Assembly (NCBI RefSeq): GCF_000737695.1
Contig: NZ_JPRM01000019.1
Span: 1 to 64,000, forward strand
Reading direction: 5' to 3'
Length of the DNA: 64,000 nucleotides
Source of the DNA: Flavobacterium hydatis
GTDB taxonomy: Bacteria; Bacteroidota; Bacteroidia; Flavobacteriales; Flavobacteriaceae
The notes under the pieces are model-generated. The model worked only from the letters and a program-made list of their open reading frames with translations. It did no database searches and was not told the origin of the DNA. Below, piece by piece: positions 43,784 through 52,596 of this stretch (the stretch's first letter is position 1; every line of letters starts with the position of its first letter). The translations under genes were made by a program, and so were the position numbers.

Positions 43784-44521
43784 CTAAAAGCGAGCATAAT
43801 CTTTTGTTTTTGTCAATTCTGACCATCTTGCAGACAAAAACTTAGCATAATTTGTTGCACTTATTCCGTAAGTACCTAACGAATGCCCATCGTTTATTTC
43901 TACTAATTTCATAGTGTCATTTTCATCTATACCAAAGTCTAAGGCGTATGAGGCTGGAGAACTTTTAAAATCTTTTACTGCATTTTTAATTATAGATAAG
44001 TCAAGTTTAGAATCCCAAGCACCTTTGTACTGCCTGATGTCTAAAATTTCGCCATATCTTATAAAACATCTCCATTCGGTTTTAAAATTCACTATTTCTG
44101 AACACCAAATTTGCGTTGGATCGTCATGGTCAACAATTCCGATGAAGTCTTTATAATCCTTAACGACTTTTCCTGCGAATTTTTTTGTGTCGTTTTTAGG
44201 TTTTATAAAAATATTCCAATTTTGTTCATCTTTAAATATTTCTTCAATTGTAGAAACCCAAACCTTTCGGCCTAAATATTTTTCTAATTCTTTAGGATAG
44301 TCTATTTCATTTGAAGGTCGCTGTATTCCAAATTTTTCCAATTGTTTTCTCACGTTTCCAATACCACCTACAACTAAGTTTTCTGGATTGTTGTCTGTGA
44401 TGTCGTCTATTGTAAAGTATTTTTCTGTTTCCCAACCTAAAGTTTGAAAGCCTTCGTTTGCAACATAGGCGTTTACGTTGTAATAGTTTCCGGATTTGTC
44501 TGTTTGGATGTAAGCTTTCAT
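43784..44521 (-). CDS. ATP-grasp domain protein (DUF4343-like)
   Basis: A 245-residue protein with the layout of the ATP-grasp DUF4343 group: IFIKPKNDTKKFAGKVV as the ATP-binding lysine strand, IWCSEIVNFKTEWRCFIRYG, YALDFGIDENDTMKLVEIND with the metal-binding acidic and Asn residues, then GHSLGTYG. It probably joins a carboxylate to an amine using ATP. Relatives occur beside small immunity-like genes. Substrate unknown. Confidence 0.8.
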   Translation of the reverse strand: MKAYIQTDKSGNYYNVNAYVANEGFQTLGWETEKYFTIDDITDNNPENLVVGGIGNVRKQLEKFGIQRPSNEIDYPKELEKYLGRKVWVSTIEEIFKDEQNWNIFIKPKNDTKKFAGKVVKDYKDFIGIVDHDDPTQIWCSEIVNFKTEWRCFIRYGEILDIRQYKGAWDSKLDLSIIKNAVKDFKSSPASYALDFGIDENDTMKLVEINDGHSLGTYGISATNYAKFLSARWSELTKTKDYARF

Positions 44522-44845
44522 TGAATGTTCTTATGGGTTAATATCTTGGAAAATATTTTTAATCTAGAATTTAATAATGGTGCTAATCTAGTTATTTCCT
44601 TAAAATTATTTGGAATCCTGTGGAGTTTTATATCATTAGTTGATGCTATTTTTTTTGAGAATTAAAGTTAAGATTAAGTTTCGGATCGGTTATGTTTTTT
44701 TTATTGTGACCTTGAGGTTGCTGTATTTTGGATATTTATGTTTAAATTTATGTTTTTAATAACTTTTTGAAATATAGTATCTTATATAAGATTTGTAATT
44801 TTATGTTTTCAGAAGGTATAAAAATAAAGTAACGTAATGGTTGCT

Positions 44846-44923
44846 GTAGCCCTGATGGGAACGGCATCCTTTTTCTGGCTTCTTTAGACAGAAAAAGATA
44901 TAGTGTACAGCAGGAATAGCTCC
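44846..44923. repeat. 80-bp dispersed intergenic repeat, copy B
   Basis: GTAGCCCTGATGGGAACGGC at the left and CAGCAGGAATAGCTCC at the right match copy A at 24404-24484 in order and orientation. It lies in the 593-bp gap 44522-45114 upstream of dnaK, which has no reading frame I support. Confidence 0.65.
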
Positions 44924-45114
44924 TTATGATGACATTGTATATTGGGTTATGACGTAAATGTCAGTAGGAAAAAATGTCATGTTGTCATATAATATTTGGT
45001 ATGCCAGTATGGAAAACTGACAATTTATATGGTTTTTTTGTATTGGCACAAAGATTGACTTATGCACCATGAGTTGTTAAAATAAGTATACATCAAAATT
45101 AAATATATAAAAAA

Positions 45115-46998
45115 ATGGGTAAAATAATCGGAATTGATTTAGGGACTACGAACTCTTGTGTTTCTGTAATGGAAGGTAACGAAGCAGTTGTTATTCCTAA
45201 CGCAGAAGGAAAAAGAACAACGCCATCTATCATCGCTTTTGTTGAAGGTGGAGAAATTAAAGTGGGTGATCCTGCAAAAAGACAAGCGGTAACGAATCCT
45301 ACAAAAACGATTGCTTCTATTAAACGTTTTATGGGACACACTTTTGCTGAGACTACAAACGAAGCAAAAAGAGTATCTTACAAAGTAGTAAAAGGTGACA
45401 ACAATACTCCACGTGTGGATATTGATGGTCGTTTATATACTGCTCAAGAATTGTCTGCAATGACTCTTCAAAAAATGAAAAAAACTGCTGAAGACTATTT
45501 AGGTCAAACTGTAACTGAAGCAGTTATTACTGTTCCTGCTTACTTTAATGATGCGCAACGTCAAGCTACAAAAGAAGCTGGAGAAATTGCTGGTCTTAAA
45601 GTTATGCGTATAATCAATGAGCCAACTGCTGCTGCACTTGCTTACGGATTAGACAAAAAAGGAACTGATCAAAAAATTGCTGTTTACGATTTAGGTGGAG
45701 GTACTTTTGATATCTCTGTTCTTGAATTAGGAGACGGTGTATTTGAAGTATTATCTACAAACGGTGATACTCACTTAGGTGGAGATGATTTTGACCACGA
45801 AATTATTGACTGGTTAGCTGACGAATTTAAAGCTGAAGAAGGTATTGACTTACGTCTTGACCCAATGTCATTACAGCGTTTGAAAGAAGCTGCTGAGAAA
45901 GCAAAAATTGAATTGTCTTCTTCTTCAGAAACTGAAATCAACTTGCCATACGTAACTGCTACGGCTTCTGGACCAAAACACTTAGTGAAAAAATTATCTA
46001 GAGCTCAGTTCGAAAAATTAACTGATTCTTTAGTAAAACGTTCTATGGAGCCAGTTGCTAAAGCATTAAAAGATGCAGGTTTAACTACATCTGATATCGA
46101 CGAAGTTATTCTTGTAGGAGGTTCTACTCGTATGCCAAGAATCGCTGACGAAGTTGAAAAATTCTTTGGTAAAAAAGCATCTAAAGGTGTTAACCCTGAT
46201 GAGGTTGTTGCTATTGGAGCAGCTATTCAAGGTGGAGTTTTATCTGGAGATGTAAAAGATGTATTGTTACTAGACGTTACACCTTTATCTTTAGGTATCG
46301 AAACTATGGGTGGTGTATTGACTAAATTAATTGAGTCTAATACTACTATTCCAACTAAAAAATCTCAAGTATTCTCTACTGCTGCTGATTCTCAACCATC
46401 TGTTGAAATTCACGTATTGCAAGGAGAAAGAGCGATGGCTGCTGATAACAAAACTATCGGTCGTTTCCACTTAGATGGTATTCCACCAGCACCAAGAGGA
46501 GTTCCTCAAATCGAGGTTACTTTTGATATCGATGCTAATGGTATCATCAAAGTTTCTGCAACTGATAAAGGAACTGGAAAATCTCACGATATCCGTATCG
46601 AAGCTTCTTCTGGTTTAACAGCTGAAGAAATCGAAAAAATGAAAAAAGATGCTGAAGCTAACGCTGATGCTGATAAAATAGCAAAAGAAAGAGCTGAGAA
46701 ATTAAACGAAGCTGACAGCATGATTTTCCAAACTGAAACTCAATTAAAAGAGTTAGGAAGCAAATTAGCTGACGATCATAAAGTTGCTGTTGAGTACGCT
46801 TTAACTGAATTGAGAATGGCTCACCAATCTCAAGACATTCCAGCTATTCAAACTGCTCTTGACAACATTAATGCAGCTTGGAAAACAGCTACAGAAGCAA
46901 TGTATGCTCAAGGAGAACAAGGTCAACAAGCTGCTCCACAACAAGAGCAAGCTCAAGGAGACAATGTTGAAGATGTTGAATTCGAAGAAGTCAAATAA
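45115..46998 (+). CDS. dnaK: Chaperone DnaK (Hsp70)
   Basis: A 627-residue Hsp70. The nucleotide domain shows [12 protein letters not shown] (5-16), [18 protein letters not shown] and [13 protein letters not shown]. The substrate domain has the linker [20 protein letters not shown], followed by the helical lid and a Gln/Glu-rich tail ending in EDVEFEEVK. The length is normal. No grpE or dnaJ gene lies beside it in this window. A hairpin terminator follows. The gap upstream is long enough for heat-shock control, but no clear CIRCE element was found. Confidence 0.98.
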   Translation: MGKIIGIDLGTTNSCVSVMEGNEAVVIPNAEGKRTTPSIIAFVEGGEIKVGDPAKRQAVTNPTKTIASIKRFMGHTFAETTNEAKRVSYKVVKGDNNTPRVDIDGRLYTAQELSAMTLQKMKKTAEDYLGQTVTEAVITVPAYFNDAQRQATKEAGEIAGLKVMRIINEPTAAALAYGLDKKGTDQKIAVYDLGGGTFDISVLELGDGVFEVLSTNGDTHLGGDDFDHEIIDWLADEFKAEEGIDLRLDPMSLQRLKEAAEKAKIELSSSSETEINLPYVTATASGPKHLVKKLSRAQFEKLTDSLVKRSMEPVAKALKDAGLTTSDIDEVILVGGSTRMPRIADEVEKFFGKKASKGVNPDEVVAIGAAIQGGVLSGDVKDVLLLDVTPLSLGIETMGGVLTKLIESNTTIPTKKSQVFSTAADSQPSVEIHVLQGERAMAADNKTIGRFHLDGIPPAPRGVPQIEVTFDIDANGIIKVSATDKGTGKSHDIRIEASSGLTAEEIEKMKKDAEANADADKIAKERAEKLNEADSMIFQTETQLKELGSKLADDHKVAVEYALTELRMAHQSQDIPAIQTALDNINAAWKTATEAMYAQGEQGQQAAPQQEQAQGDNVEDVEFEEVK

Positions 46999-47030
46999 GG
47001 GCTGATTAATATCGGTTAATAATAAGTGTT

Positions 47031-47070
47031 AAACCGTTGTAAACGAGATGTTTACGGCGGTTTTTCTTTT
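47031..47070 (+). terminator. dnaK terminator
   Basis: AAACCG-TT-GTAAAC pairs with GTTTAC-GG-CGGTTT across a GAGAT loop, followed by a T-run. It marks the left limit of the foreign segment. Confidence 0.8.
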
Positions 47071-47113
47071 TTATGCATTTTTGTTTCTGCTGTTTTTTAA
47101 TCGTTTTTTATCA

Positions 47114-47200
47114 TATATTTGTACCGTATTTGTACCGGCACTTAAAAGGCGACAAAGTGTCCCTTATGTCTACTTATGGTACCTTAAAGAGGCGACAAAG
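47114..47200 (+). promoter_or_regulatory. Promoter and direct repeats before the integrase operon
   Basis: A TATATTTG -7 element (47114-47121) is followed by two copies of CTTAAA(G)AGGCGACAAAG, at 47141-47157 and 47183-47200, each preceded by a GTACC. The second copy ends 3 bp before the ATG at 47204. These could be operators for autoregulation or recombinase arm sites. Confidence 0.5.
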
Positions 47201-47203
47201 GTG

Positions 47204-47758
47204 ATGAAAAGAATAAATAAACAATGTCTTAACTGTGGGGAAGAATTTCTGCCTAAAACCGTAGCTTCTGTTTACTGCTCACATATATGCAGTAAAAAAG
47301 CATACAAAGAGAAGATAAAACAGCTTAAAATTGAAGGCGAGGTCAAAGCTCTTATAGATAAAATACCGGAAAACAGGGCATTTATTTCTGTTCCTGAAGC
47401 TGGCATGCTTTTTGGCATTGCCAAAAAGACTCTTTACCGGCTTGTCGGCCAGGGGAAAATTCAATCGGTTAATCTTGGAACCCGCCTTGTAAGGATAGAC
47501 CGCAGCGTCATGGAAGAGATGTTTGGCCCTGCCCGCAGCCTGCCGCAGCCAGAAAGCGCACCCAAGAAAAAATTATACAGCCTTGAAAAAGAAGACTGCT
47601 ATTCCATTGGCGAAATAGCTCAGAGATTTCAAATATCTGAAGGTTCTGTCTACAGCCATATCAGGAAATATTCCATCCCGACCAGACAGATTGGAAAGTA
47701 CGTATATGCGCCAAAAATGGAAATTGATAATTTGTATAACGGAAATGATTTTATATGA
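47204..47758 (+). CDS. Helix-turn-helix protein with zinc-finger-like N-terminus
   Basis: A 184-residue protein. Residues 5-40 carry CLNCGEEF and YCSHICS, a four-Cys zinc-ribbon-like motif. Two MerR/excisionase-like helix-turn-helix units follow: SVPEAGMLFGIAKKTLYRLV (about 60-95) and SIGEIAQRFQISEGSVYSHI (about 130-165). I choose the ATG at 47204. An upstream frame to 47048 overlaps the dnaK terminator and is unlikely. It overlaps the integrase gene by 4 bp (ATGA), so it probably controls or assists that recombinase. Confidence 0.8.
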   Translation: MKRINKQCLNCGEEFLPKTVASVYCSHICSKKAYKEKIKQLKIEGEVKALIDKIPENRAFISVPEAGMLFGIAKKTLYRLVGQGKIQSVNLGTRLVRIDRSVMEEMFGPARSLPQPESAPKKKLYSLEKEDCYSIGEIAQRFQISEGSVYSHIRKYSIPTRQIGKYVYAPKMEIDNLYNGNDFI

Positions 47759-49011
47759 AACAATTAGCAAAAACCAAGGTGACTGTACGTCTTCGTAAGG
47801 CAGAAGACCGAAAAGAATGGTATGTTTACCTAGAAAGCTATCCTGTAGAGGTTTCCGGAAAGAAAACGCCTCAGAGAATCCGTGAATATTTAAACAGATC
47901 CATAACAACAGTGGAATGGGACAAGAAAAGAACTGCCCGTACAGATACAGAAGGTATAAAATCCTACAAACCCAGACGCAGCGATAACGGAATAATAATC
48001 TGCAGAAGCGAAAGTGACCGTGAGATAATGCTTTATGCTGACGGAGTGCGTAAAATCCGGCAGAAAGAATATGATAATATAGATCTGTACAGTGATGCTG
48101 ATAACCTATTGGCTGAACAGAAAGAAAAAGCAAAAGAGGATTTTATTAAATACATTGCTGCTGTGGCGGCTAAAAGACACGCCCGAGGTTCAAAATCCAT
48201 TCAGATCAATTGGGAGAGGACCAAAGAGTTTTTAAAAAGCTATTCCAAAGGCAGCCTGATGTTTTCTCAGATTGACACCAGAATGGCGGAAGATTTTAAA
48301 CTGTTTCTGCTGGCTGCGCCGCTCGGAGGAGGCAAAAAAGGAATCATTTCCCGCAACACTGCGGGAACGTATTTTTCCATATTTAAAGCGGCTCTGAAAC
48401 AGGCCTTTGTCGATGGATATTTAACCGTTGATTTATCTTCGAAAATAAAAGGCATACCTGAGCAGGAGTCAAGACGGGAATATCTTACCATTGAAGAATT
48501 AAATGCACTGGCTGAAACGTCCTGCGAAAAAGACGTCCTTAAAAGAGCTGCGCTTTTCTCAGCGCTTACAGGTCTTAGGCATTCCGACATTCAGAAGCTC
48601 CGATGGAAAGAAATAAGTCTGGAAGACGGCAGGGCCAAACTGCATTTCACGCAGAAAAAGACAAAGGGTGTTGAATACATGCCTATTTCCCAGCAGGCTT
48701 TACAGCTCTGTGGAGAACAGAGGCTTCCCGAGCAGCTTGTATTTGAGGGTCTGCCGGATTCGTCGTGGATTTCACGCCCTCTGAAAAAATGGGTCGAATC
48801 GGCAGGCATTAAAAAAAACATTACCTTCCACTGCTTCCGCCATACATTTGCAACACTGCAACTATCGAGCGGTACAGACATTTATACGGTCAGCAAAATG
48901 CTGGGGCATACCAACGTAAAAACTACTGAAATCTACGCCAAAGTAGTAGATGAGAAAAAAAACAGAGCTTCGCAGGTAATACAATTGGAATCTTTAAAAA
49001 ACAAGCCGTAA
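47755..49011 (+). CDS. Tyrosine site-specific recombinase (integrase)
   Basis: A 418-residue phage-type integrase of the Bacteroidota mobile-element group. An N-terminal arm-binding domain (1-110) is followed by a SAM-like core-binding domain (about 125-225) and the catalytic domain. The catalytic residues are all present: Arg275 (TGLRHSD), His359 and Arg362 (HCFRHTFA), His385 (LGHTNVKTT) and Tyr394 (EIYAKV). The protein therefore looks active even though the element is reduced. It is the centre of a three-gene operon with 4-bp and 1-bp overlaps. Confidence 0.93.
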   Translation: MKQLAKTKVTVRLRKAEDRKEWYVYLESYPVEVSGKKTPQRIREYLNRSITTVEWDKKRTARTDTEGIKSYKPRRSDNGIIICRSESDREIMLYADGVRKIRQKEYDNIDLYSDADNLLAEQKEKAKEDFIKYIAAVAAKRHARGSKSIQINWERTKEFLKSYSKGSLMFSQIDTRMAEDFKLFLLAAPLGGGKKGIISRNTAGTYFSIFKAALKQAFVDGYLTVDLSSKIKGIPEQESRREYLTIEELNALAETSCEKDVLKRAALFSALTGLRHSDIQKLRWKEISLEDGRAKLHFTQKKTKGVEYMPISQQALQLCGEQRLPEQLVFEGLPDSSWISRPLKKWVESAGIKKNITFHCFRHTFATLQLSSGTDIYTVSKMLGHTNVKTTEIYAKVVDEKKNRASQVIQLESLKNKP

Positions 49012-49760
49012 TGAAAACAAAATACTTTGAATATATCGCAGTGTACCTGTCTGTTTTTTTAGTCTGTATTTTTATAGGTGCAATCGCAAGATTTGTGCTG
49101 ATAGAAATGGGTGCTGATGAATATACGGCCGGCGTTTTTTTCTGGATCAGCACGGGATTTGGAATTTTAATGTTTGCAATTCTAAGTTTATTTCTTAACG
49201 ATTTGGCTGAGAGATTACTGAATCGTTTTTTGAAGGCAAAAAAAAATGAGTCGCCTGAAAACCGGATTCCAAGTGAAGACCTTGAAAAAATAGAAGAGGA
49301 GCAGCAGGATGTTTTAATTAAGCCCGAATTGTCTGAAAATAAAAATTCAGCCAGAGATATTCAACAGATAAGGGAGCAGCAGCAAAATGCAATCAAAAAT
49401 CAAAAACAAGCCAGAATTGATATAGCCATCCGTTATGCACAGCAAGAGTTTGTGATGTATACGTCGGACGATGATTTAAAACAATTGGGTAAGAATATAA
49501 TCATATATGTTGAAGGCATAAATTTCGAAAAGATTAAACCGGTAAAAGTAAAGGATTTGTCTAATCTCGATTTGTATCATTTTGGTTGGAATATCTGGAA
49601 TTGCTTTAAAGTCAGCAGGCAGGACAGAACTGCACAATTTTTAAAGCTAACTTTTGCTGACGCTTTAAAAGATGTTGAAGAGAACAGTATTAAAACGCAT
49701 CTTAAAGATGATGAACAGAAAGGTCTTATAAGGATTATGGAAGATTTTACAGATTTTTAA
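49011..49760 (+). CDS. Hypothetical two-pass membrane protein
   Basis: A 249-residue protein with two membrane segments (about 7-30 and 42-64) and a cytoplasmic region of about 180 residues rich in Gln, Glu and Lys, probably with coiled coil at 80-135 (EDLEKIEEEQQDVL, IREQQQNAIKNQKQ). The ATG overlaps the integrase stop by 1 bp. Similar cargo genes follow integrases in Bacteroidota elements, but I do not recognise a function. Confidence 0.7.
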   Translation: MKTKYFEYIAVYLSVFLVCIFIGAIARFVLIEMGADEYTAGVFFWISTGFGILMFAILSLFLNDLAERLLNRFLKAKKNESPENRIPSEDLEKIEEEQQDVLIKPELSENKNSARDIQQIREQQQNAIKNQKQARIDIAIRYAQQEFVMYTSDDDLKQLGKNIIIYVEGINFEKIKPVKVKDLSNLDLYHFGWNIWNCFKVSRQDRTAQFLKLTFADALKDVEENSIKTHLKDDEQKGLIRIMEDFTDF

Positions 49761-49791
49761 ATGCCAATGGTATAAAGCACTGTGTTTGTCA

Positions 49792-49835
49792 AGTGTTTTT
49801 GCTGTGAAGAAAGACACAGCAAAAACACTTTTTTC
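49792..49835 (+). terminator. Terminator of the integrase operon
   Basis: A perfect 16-bp stem (AAGTGTTTTTGCTGTG / CACAGCAAAAACACTT) with an 8-nt loop is followed by a T-run. Confidence 0.9.
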
Positions 49836-49866
49836 ATTTGCACCATAACTATTAAAAACAATTGGT

Positions 49867-50208
49867 ATGGATGTAAATGAAATCTCTTTTGAGAACCTGC
49901 CCAAAGCAGTAGCACACTTAGTGAAAGAAATTGCCGAGATTAAACTTATGATTCAGAATGTGCAGGTATATGAATCTAAAGACAAAAGTATTCCTATTGG
50001 TGTCGAACAAGCAAGCCGGCTCATAGGAAAAGCAAAGCCTACAATTTACGCTCTTGTAAGGCAGAGAAAAATTCCGTGCTATAAATATGGTAAAAAGCTG
50101 TATTTTTTTGAAGAAGAACTTTTAGAATGGATTTCTAAAGGTAAAAAGAGAACAATACAGGAAATCGAATCAGAAGTATCCAAATATAATCATAATCGAA
50201 ATAAATAG
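49867..50208 (+). CDS. Excisionase-like helix-turn-helix protein
   Basis: A 113-residue protein. A short N-terminal coiled helix (LPKAVAHLVKEIAEIKLMI) precedes a MerR/excisionase-type HTH (about 42-90): IGVEQASRLIGKAKPTIYAL, KIPCYKYGKKLYFFEEELLE. This is the common 'helix-turn-helix domain-containing' protein of Bacteroidota mobile elements, where it acts in excision or in control of mobilisation genes. It sits downstream of its own terminator-separated gap, so it has its own promoter. Confidence 0.82.
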   Translation: MDVNEISFENLPKAVAHLVKEIAEIKLMIQNVQVYESKDKSIPIGVEQASRLIGKAKPTIYALVRQRKIPCYKYGKKLYFFEEELLEWISKGKKRTIQEIESEVSKYNHNRNK

Positions 50209-50379
50209 ATGGTTAATAGTCAGCAGGAATACTTATATTACTCCATTAGATCATCAAAAGCATTTAATACAAAGCGATATGTTATCTACGGATAAAAATT
50301 TAATGATGTTAATTTGTTTTGAGTCAGGTATTTATGTTTTTTTTAAACAAAGAGGTCTCAAATTAGGTATCTAATTTTA

Positions 50380-50735
50380 AGTTGTTATTTTGTTTGGAAT
50401 GCAATGGTATACCTGTTGATTCTCATTATTTTTTATATCTGTTTTGCAGTTTCCATTGTTTTATCTCCCAATGCTGTAGCGATCGTCATTTTTCTGGAAT
50501 GTTCAATATAGATACTTACCTATTTAAACTGAGGATTGACATTAATATAAAATCTATGTTCATTTCTGTTTTTAATTAGAGTTACGGATTGTCCATTTCT
50601 TTATTGCAAGGCATCTTTTTATTTGATAATTCTTTTAATGATAATTGTTGCACAGCTTTTTCAAGATTGTAGTCATAGCCTGAATGAAATTCTTTGATAT
50701 AGTTGGAAAGGTATTTGATGATTTGTGCTAATGTG
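50380..50735 (-). pseudogene. Broken gene resembling a conjugative-element DUF3945-type protein
   Basis: Translating the minus strand gives YIKEFHSGYDYNLEKAVQQL then SLKELSN, a frameshift near 50597, then GQSVTLIKNRNEHRFYINVN followed by PQFK, an in-frame TAG, VSIYIEHSRKMTIATALGDK and a TAA. The order (YGYDL-x-KAV, then a G-QSVT strand, then xVNPQFK) recalls the tail of DUF3945-type proteins of Bacteroidota conjugative elements. At least one frameshift and two stops show it is dead. The family name is from memory of the motif order. Confidence 0.6.
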
Positions 50736-51213
50736 TTTTATAATAGTTCATTAGTCTAGAGATTAGGTAAAGTGTATAAAATTTATTTGACACAAAGGTT
50801 ACGTATTTTCATTTTAGATACCAGTTAAGATACCTTTTTCATATCATTCTCTGTAGAATTTGCAAAAAAAAGTTGGCTTAATAATTAATCTTGAAAGGTG
50901 AGTTTTGAGGAATAAATACAATATAAATTTGAATGTTTAATGAGTATACTTGGAATAATTATGTAGACCCTACGGTTCTTTATGTAAGATAATTGAGTAT
51001 TATTATGTCTATAATGTTTTAATGAAACAGATGGGGTAGACTGTGAAACTTAATAAATGAATTTTACAAATGCATTGTTAATCAAACATTTTTTTAGTCT
51101 TAAAAGCTTATTTCTTACAAAAAACAGAAATAATCACATGGTTGTAGATTAAAGATAAAGAGTTTTTTTGTAATTTGGTATGAAATAGATTTAATTTTAA
51201 TAGAAAGATACTT
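50736..51213. other. Gene-free AT-rich stretch
   Basis: No reading frame is supported on either strand. It marks the return to normal local base composition after the integrase segment and must hold the promoter of the response-regulator operon at 51214, but no clear TAnnTTTG or -24/-12 element was found close to that start. Confidence 0.4.
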
Positions 51214-52596
51214 ATGAAATTATTCAAAATTTTTTTAGTCGAAGATGATCTTTTTTTTGGAGAAACCCTAAGGTATCACCTTATGTTAAATCCTGATTTT
51301 GAAGTTTTTTTATTTAAAACGGGAAAAGAATGTTTGGATAATTTATTTCAGAGCCCTAATATAATTTGTTTGGATTTTGGATTACCAGATATAACAGGTG
51401 ATTTACTTCTTAAAAAAATTCAACAAATAAATGATAAAATTCCTATTATCATTATAAGTGGTCAAGAAGAAATCGAAGTAGCAGTTGATTTTTTAAAATC
51501 AGGTGCAAAGGATTATATTGTAAAAAGCAATTACACAAAAGAGTTGCTCTGGAATTCAATTATTAAAATCAGAGAAAACTTGAATCTCATAAATGAAGTG
51601 CAAGACCTAAAGGTAAAACTTGAACAAAAGTTTAATTTAGAAAATACTATAATAGGACAAAGTCAAGGAATAAAAGCAGTTTTTAATAAAATAAATAAAT
51701 CTTTAAGTACTAATATAAATGTTTCTATAACAGGAGAGACTGGAACAGGTAAAGAGATTGTTGCGAAAGCAATTCATTACAATTCAGAGAGAAAAAATAA
51801 GCCGTTTATAGCACTAAATATGGCAGCTATTCCAAAGGAATTGGTTGAAAGTGTGTTCTTTGGACATGAAAAAGGAACTTTTACAGGAGCGGATCAAAAA
51901 TCGATTGGGAAATTTGAACAAGCTGATGGTGGAACCATTTTTCTTGATGAAATAGCTGAGCTAGATTTAAATCTTCAAAGTAAATTATTGCGGGTACTTC
52001 AAGAACGTGAAGTGACAAGACTAGGCGGAAAGACAGTTATTAAGTTTAACGCTAGGTTAATTATTGCTACTCATAAAGATTTAAAAGAAGAGGTTAAAAA
52101 AGGAGCATTTAGAGAAGATCTTTATTATAGAATTATTGGCTTACCAATAGAATTGCCTCCTTTAAGAGAGAGAGGTAACGATATTTTACTTTTATCAAAA
52201 CATTTTATCGATTTGTTTGTTAAAGAGAATAAATTGGAAACAATTACTATTACTAAAGAAGCTAAAGAAAAACTTCTCAAACATAAATTTCCAGGAAATA
52301 TAAGACAACTCAAATCTATAATTGATCTTGCTTGTGTTATGTGTGAGAGCAATGAGATTTGTGTAGAAGATTTAACTTTTGACACAATAAATGATACCAA
52401 TTTTTTCTTGTCTGAAGATAAGACATTAAAAGAGTTTACTTCTGAAATTATTTTGCATTACTTAAAGAAGAATAATGATCATGTATTAAAAACAGCGAAA
52501 CAATTAGATATAGGAAAATCTACGATTTATAATTTAATTCAAGCAGGTCAAACTAAAAAAAATGATTTAAATGAAAGTAGCCACAGTATTATTTAA
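51214..52596 (+). CDS. Sigma-54-dependent response regulator, NtrC family
   Basis: A 460-residue activator with three domains. The receiver (1-120) has the acidic pair at 11-12 and phospho-acceptor Asp54 (IICLDFGLPD). The AAA+ sigma-54 interaction domain (about 140-375) has Walker A GETGTGKE (174-181), the sigma-54-contact loop as GTFTGA (221-226; the usual form is GAFTGA), Walker B GTIFLDEI (240-247) and the arginine region. A Fis-type HTH ends it (LKTAKQLDIGKSTIYNLIQ). It overlaps the FIST gene by 26 bp, so operon membership is certain in practice. It should activate sigma-54 promoters when phosphorylated, probably by the kinase at 53716. Confidence 0.95.
   Translation: MKLFKIFLVEDDLFFGETLRYHLMLNPDFEVFLFKTGKECLDNLFQSPNIICLDFGLPDITGDLLLKKIQQINDKIPIIIISGQEEIEVAVDFLKSGAKDYIVKSNYTKELLWNSIIKIRENLNLINEVQDLKVKLEQKFNLENTIIGQSQGIKAVFNKINKSLSTNINVSITGETGTGKEIVAKAIHYNSERKNKPFIALNMAAIPKELVESVFFGHEKGTFTGADQKSIGKFEQADGGTIFLDEIAELDLNLQSKLLRVLQEREVTRLGGKTVIKFNARLIIATHKDLKEEVKKGAFREDLYYRIIGLPIELPPLRERGNDILLLSKHFIDLFVKENKLETITITKEAKEKLLKHKFPGNIRQLKSIIDLACVMCESNEICVEDLTFDTINDTNFFLSEDKTLKEFTSEIILHYLKKNNDHVLKTAKQLDIGKSTIYNLIQAGQTKKNDLNESSHSII

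Larger units (their letters stand above)
47071..50740. mobile_element. Degraded integrative element behind dnaK
   Basis: The segment has higher GC and different codon use (CGC, GCC, CAG and CTG are frequent) than its AT-rich neighbours. It carries two helix-turn-helix proteins, a tyrosine recombinase, a membrane protein and a broken gene resembling a conjugative-element family. No relaxase, coupling protein or transfer genes are present, so it should be immobile on its own. Exact ends are uncertain. I could not find a convincing pair of att repeats flanking it. Confidence 0.6.

Noticed and set aside
45043..45060. Sigma-54-like promoter before dnaK (TTGGCACAAAGATTGACT)
   Set aside because: The -24 half is perfect, but the -12 dinucleotide is GA in place of the essential GC, and dnaK is not normally sigma-54 controlled.
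47048..47203. N-terminal extension of the HTH protein
   Set aside because: The extension would begin inside the dnaK terminator and encode a hydrophobic stretch unlike the family; the ATG at 47204 fits better.
50382..50579. 65-codon plus-strand frame
   Set aside because: It is the complement of the decayed minus-strand gene, which carries the recognisable motif order.
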